Shown here piece by piece: positions 62,513-64,000 of a DNA stretch of 64,000 nucleotides. Numbering within the stretch: position 1 is the first letter of the stretch; each line of letters begins with the position of its first letter. Origin of the DNA: Capnocytophaga bilenii (GTDB lineage: Bacteria; Bacteroidota; Bacteroidia; Flavobacteriales; Flavobacteriaceae); assembly GCF_017565765.1 (NCBI RefSeq), contig NZ_JAGDYP010000001.1, forward strand, positions 276,358 through 340,357, in the 5' to 3' direction. The position numbers and the translations under genes are program-made. The notes under the pieces are model-generated. The model saw only the letters and a list, made by a program, of their open reading frames with translations, had not been told where the DNA came from and did not search any database.

Positions 62513-62962
62513 TTAGTTACGTATAGCATCAAGAGTATTCGTCTGTGCGTTATAGTCGCATTGTAATGATTTTACTTTTATATGAAGTTTTACTTTTTTC
62601 TTCTTAGTCAAATCATTTATTTTTCTTTGTATAGCTGTGGTTGGTATCATTTTAGTAACCACTGCCATAGCATATTGATTGCTTGATTTAGCAAACATTT
62701 GTATGCTACCTTCTAGTTGTTCTAATGCTTTAAGTACATCAATTCCCTTTAGTTCTACAAATATTTCTATCAATCTTTTTAAATTTTCTTCTTTAAATAA
62801 AAGAAAATCACAACGGGTAGCTTTATCATTTAATGATAATACACCACCATCAATTTGTACTTTCACAAAACCTGTAGCATTATTAAGTGTGAATTTTTTC
62901 TTATTTTCCTCACAAGTAGCTATTTTACCACATTGTTTTTTATATTTATCATCTATTTCCAT
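62513..62962 (-). CDS. putative PD-(D/E)XK nuclease-like partner of the ATPase
   Basis: A 149-residue protein of no named family I recognise. The stretch 50-85 shows the restriction-nuclease core pattern: R50-C-D52-F-L-L-F, about 17 residues, then F-V-E70-L-K72-G on a predicted strand, then a helix with ALEQLEGSI (Q82). D52, E70 and K72 would be the metal and catalytic residues. The C-terminal third is basic (RKINDLTKKKKVKLHIKVK), suited to nucleic acid binding. It overlaps the upstream ATPase gene by 14 nt. The nuclease call is an inference from motif spacing and order, not a homology search. Confidence 0.6.
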   Translation of the reverse strand: MEIDDKYKKQCGKIATCEENKKKFTLNNATGFVKVQIDGGVLSLNDKATRCDFLLFKEENLKRLIEIFVELKGIDVLKALEQLEGSIQMFAKSSNQYAMAVVTKMIPTTAIQRKINDLTKKKKVKLHIKVKSLQCDYNAQTNTLDAIRN

Positions 62963-64000
62963 ACTGAATATCTAATAAATTAGAAAACTCTGTTACAATA
63001 TCTTCTGAAACACTATCTAAATATTCAGCATTAATGAGATTATCCTCATCAATAATATATTTTACTTTTCCATTTTCTATCGCATAAGCTCCTACCTGTG
63101 TTGTTGTTAGCCAATATTCTTTAGGAACAATATTGTGTACAACATCTTTTTTATCAGAGTCCTTCCCTATTTCTCCTGCTAATAGTAGGTTATTGAGTGA
63201 AGTGAGTATATATGGACTATGTGTTGCAAAAGCCAAGTTTGTAATACAATTTTCTTGCTTATTTTTAGCAAAGCAATCTCTCACTAAGCTATTTAACAAT
63301 CGTCTTTGTGCTGATGGAAAAAGCGATAATTCTGGTTCTTCTATAAAAATAGAAAGGTTTCTACTCGAGAAATTAGCTAAATTGATATTAGGAGCTTCTA
63401 TTTTCCCTAACTGTTGCATTTGTTGAATTTTACTCATCAAAAAATCATTAAAACCTCCTGCTAATACATCTTTAAAATTATATTTCTGAGTAAGGTAAGA
63501 AACTATTATTTCAGGAAAAACAGCTGTTTTTGTTCCACTTGAGCTATTCTCGAGCTTCATTTCAAAAGTATTACCTTTATCTTTTATAAAAAATTGTGGT
63601 AATATTCCTTTCTTTTGAAAAAGTATCAAATTAGTACTTTCTATAGAGAACTCTTTTTTATCTAATTGCTCAAAAGCTATTAAAAAGTTGTCATAAGTAT
63701 CTTGTAAATAATAAGGGAGTTTAAAGTTACGAGGAATTTTATTGGCATAAATATCAGGTAACACTCCTCTGTTTTCACTGATAAAAGCTATTTTATCTAA
63801 AGTTAGCTCCCCATTTAGCTTAGTATCAGTAAGAATTTTCCCTTTAGTTTCATATAAAGTATCTCCTATCTGAAAACTAATTTCAGTATCTTTGCGTATT
63901 AATTCATCTAAACCGCTAATTTTTAATAACGAATTTGAGTTTAAACGATTATAATCACTCTTTTTCTTAGCAATAGATGATTTTACAAAATAAGTTCTTA
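62949..64000 (-). CDS. AAA/ABC-type ATPase (partial, 5' end outside window)
   Basis: At least 350 residues; the frame is open to the window edge, so the N-terminus with the Walker A motif is missing. An apparent GTG start at 63764 is internal: upstream codons continue without stop (RTYFVKSSIAKKKSDYNRLN near the edge; ELTLDKIAFISENRG just before). Seen: Walker B with the D-loop region SIFIEEPELSLFPSAQR, the switch histidine in FATHSPYIL and a C-terminal helical end. This is the SMC/ABC-like AAA_15/AAA_21-type ATPase class found in OLD, RloA, PARIS and other defence proteins. It overlaps the downstream nuclease-like gene by 14 nt. Confidence 0.85.
   Translation of the reverse strand, partial: RTYFVKSSIAKKKSDYNRLNSNSLLKISGLDELIRKDTEISFQIGDTLYETKGKILTDTKLNGELTLDKIAFISENRGVLPDIYANKIPRNFKLPYYLQDTYDNFLIAFEQLDKKEFSIESTNLILFQKKGILPQFFIKDKGNTFEMKLENSSSGTKTAVFPEIIVSYLTQKYNFKDVLAGGFNDFLMSKIQQMQQLGKIEAPNINLANFSSRNLSIFIEEPELSLFPSAQRRLLNSLVRDCFAKNKQENCITNLAFATHSPYILTSLNNLLLAGEIGKDSDKKDVVHNIVPKEYWLTTTQVGAYAIENGKVKYIIDEDNLINAEYLDSVSEDIVTEFSNLLDIQYGNR

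Noticed and set aside
62513-64000. PARIS (AriA/AriB) system
   Set aside because: The ATPase type would fit, but the partner is only 149 residues and shows an ExK pattern rather than a TOPRIM/DUF4435 domain.

Overview
The window reads as chromosomal DNA of a Flavobacteriaceae member, most likely Capnocytophaga or a close relative. Sequence grounds: AT-rich DNA; several promoters of the Bacteroidetes form TTG-N19/20-TAnnTTTG; a two-subunit type of transketolase; a Bat (VWA/TPR) operon; a TonB-dependent receptor with a carboxypeptidase-regulatory-like N-terminus; lipid A synthesis (LpxB); and many lipoproteins. The genus is an inference; no rRNA lies in the window.

Layout. 1-388: composite repeat island. 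389-7098 (+): DUF695/RraB protein, SRPBCC protein, aroC, two small unknown genes, a DpnI-type methyl-dependent restriction gene with its DpnD-like partner, an AI-2E family permease and a DKNYY repeat protein. 7256-9713 (+): dihydrolipoyl dehydrogenase and a polyprenyl diphosphate synthase, each ended by a clear hairpin terminator. 9778-36425 (nearly all -): pyruvate dehydrogenase E2 and E1-alpha; RND exporter, NDH-2 and methylmalonyl-CoA mutase small subunit; Nudix hydrolase; a run ending in a dihydroorotase-like protein, esterase, potassium channel and miaA; an envelope operon (SurA-type PPIase, hydrolase, cyclophilin lipoprotein, lpxB, rhomboid); purM; a TonB receptor; a DUF6934 pair; RNase P RNA; and a transketolase N-terminal half. 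36819-39764: parE, four tRNA genes (Leu, Lys, Lys, Lys) and aroK. 39781-46920 (-): batB-C-D-E, a PaaE-like reductase and an S41 protease lipoprotein.

47000-52500 is the accessory part: very AT-rich small genes arranged as displaced toxin C-termini each followed at once by a probable immunity gene. They are separated by GC-richer repeat islands with heptamer arrays, 75-bp direct repeats and a palindromic hairpin element. 52587-58723 (+) returns to core genes: mutL, rhomboid, two tandem secreted proteins and a phosphohexomutase. 58791-64000 (-) is one compact cluster: flippase, radA, rfbA, a small protein with a PD-(D/E)XK-like pattern, and an AAA/ABC-type ATPase cut by the window edge. The last two look like an ATPase-nuclease pair, the best candidate for an undescribed (possibly defensive) system here. 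The toxin/immunity graveyard with its repeat islands is the second.

All family names come from reading the translated sequence and recalled family motifs; no database search was run.
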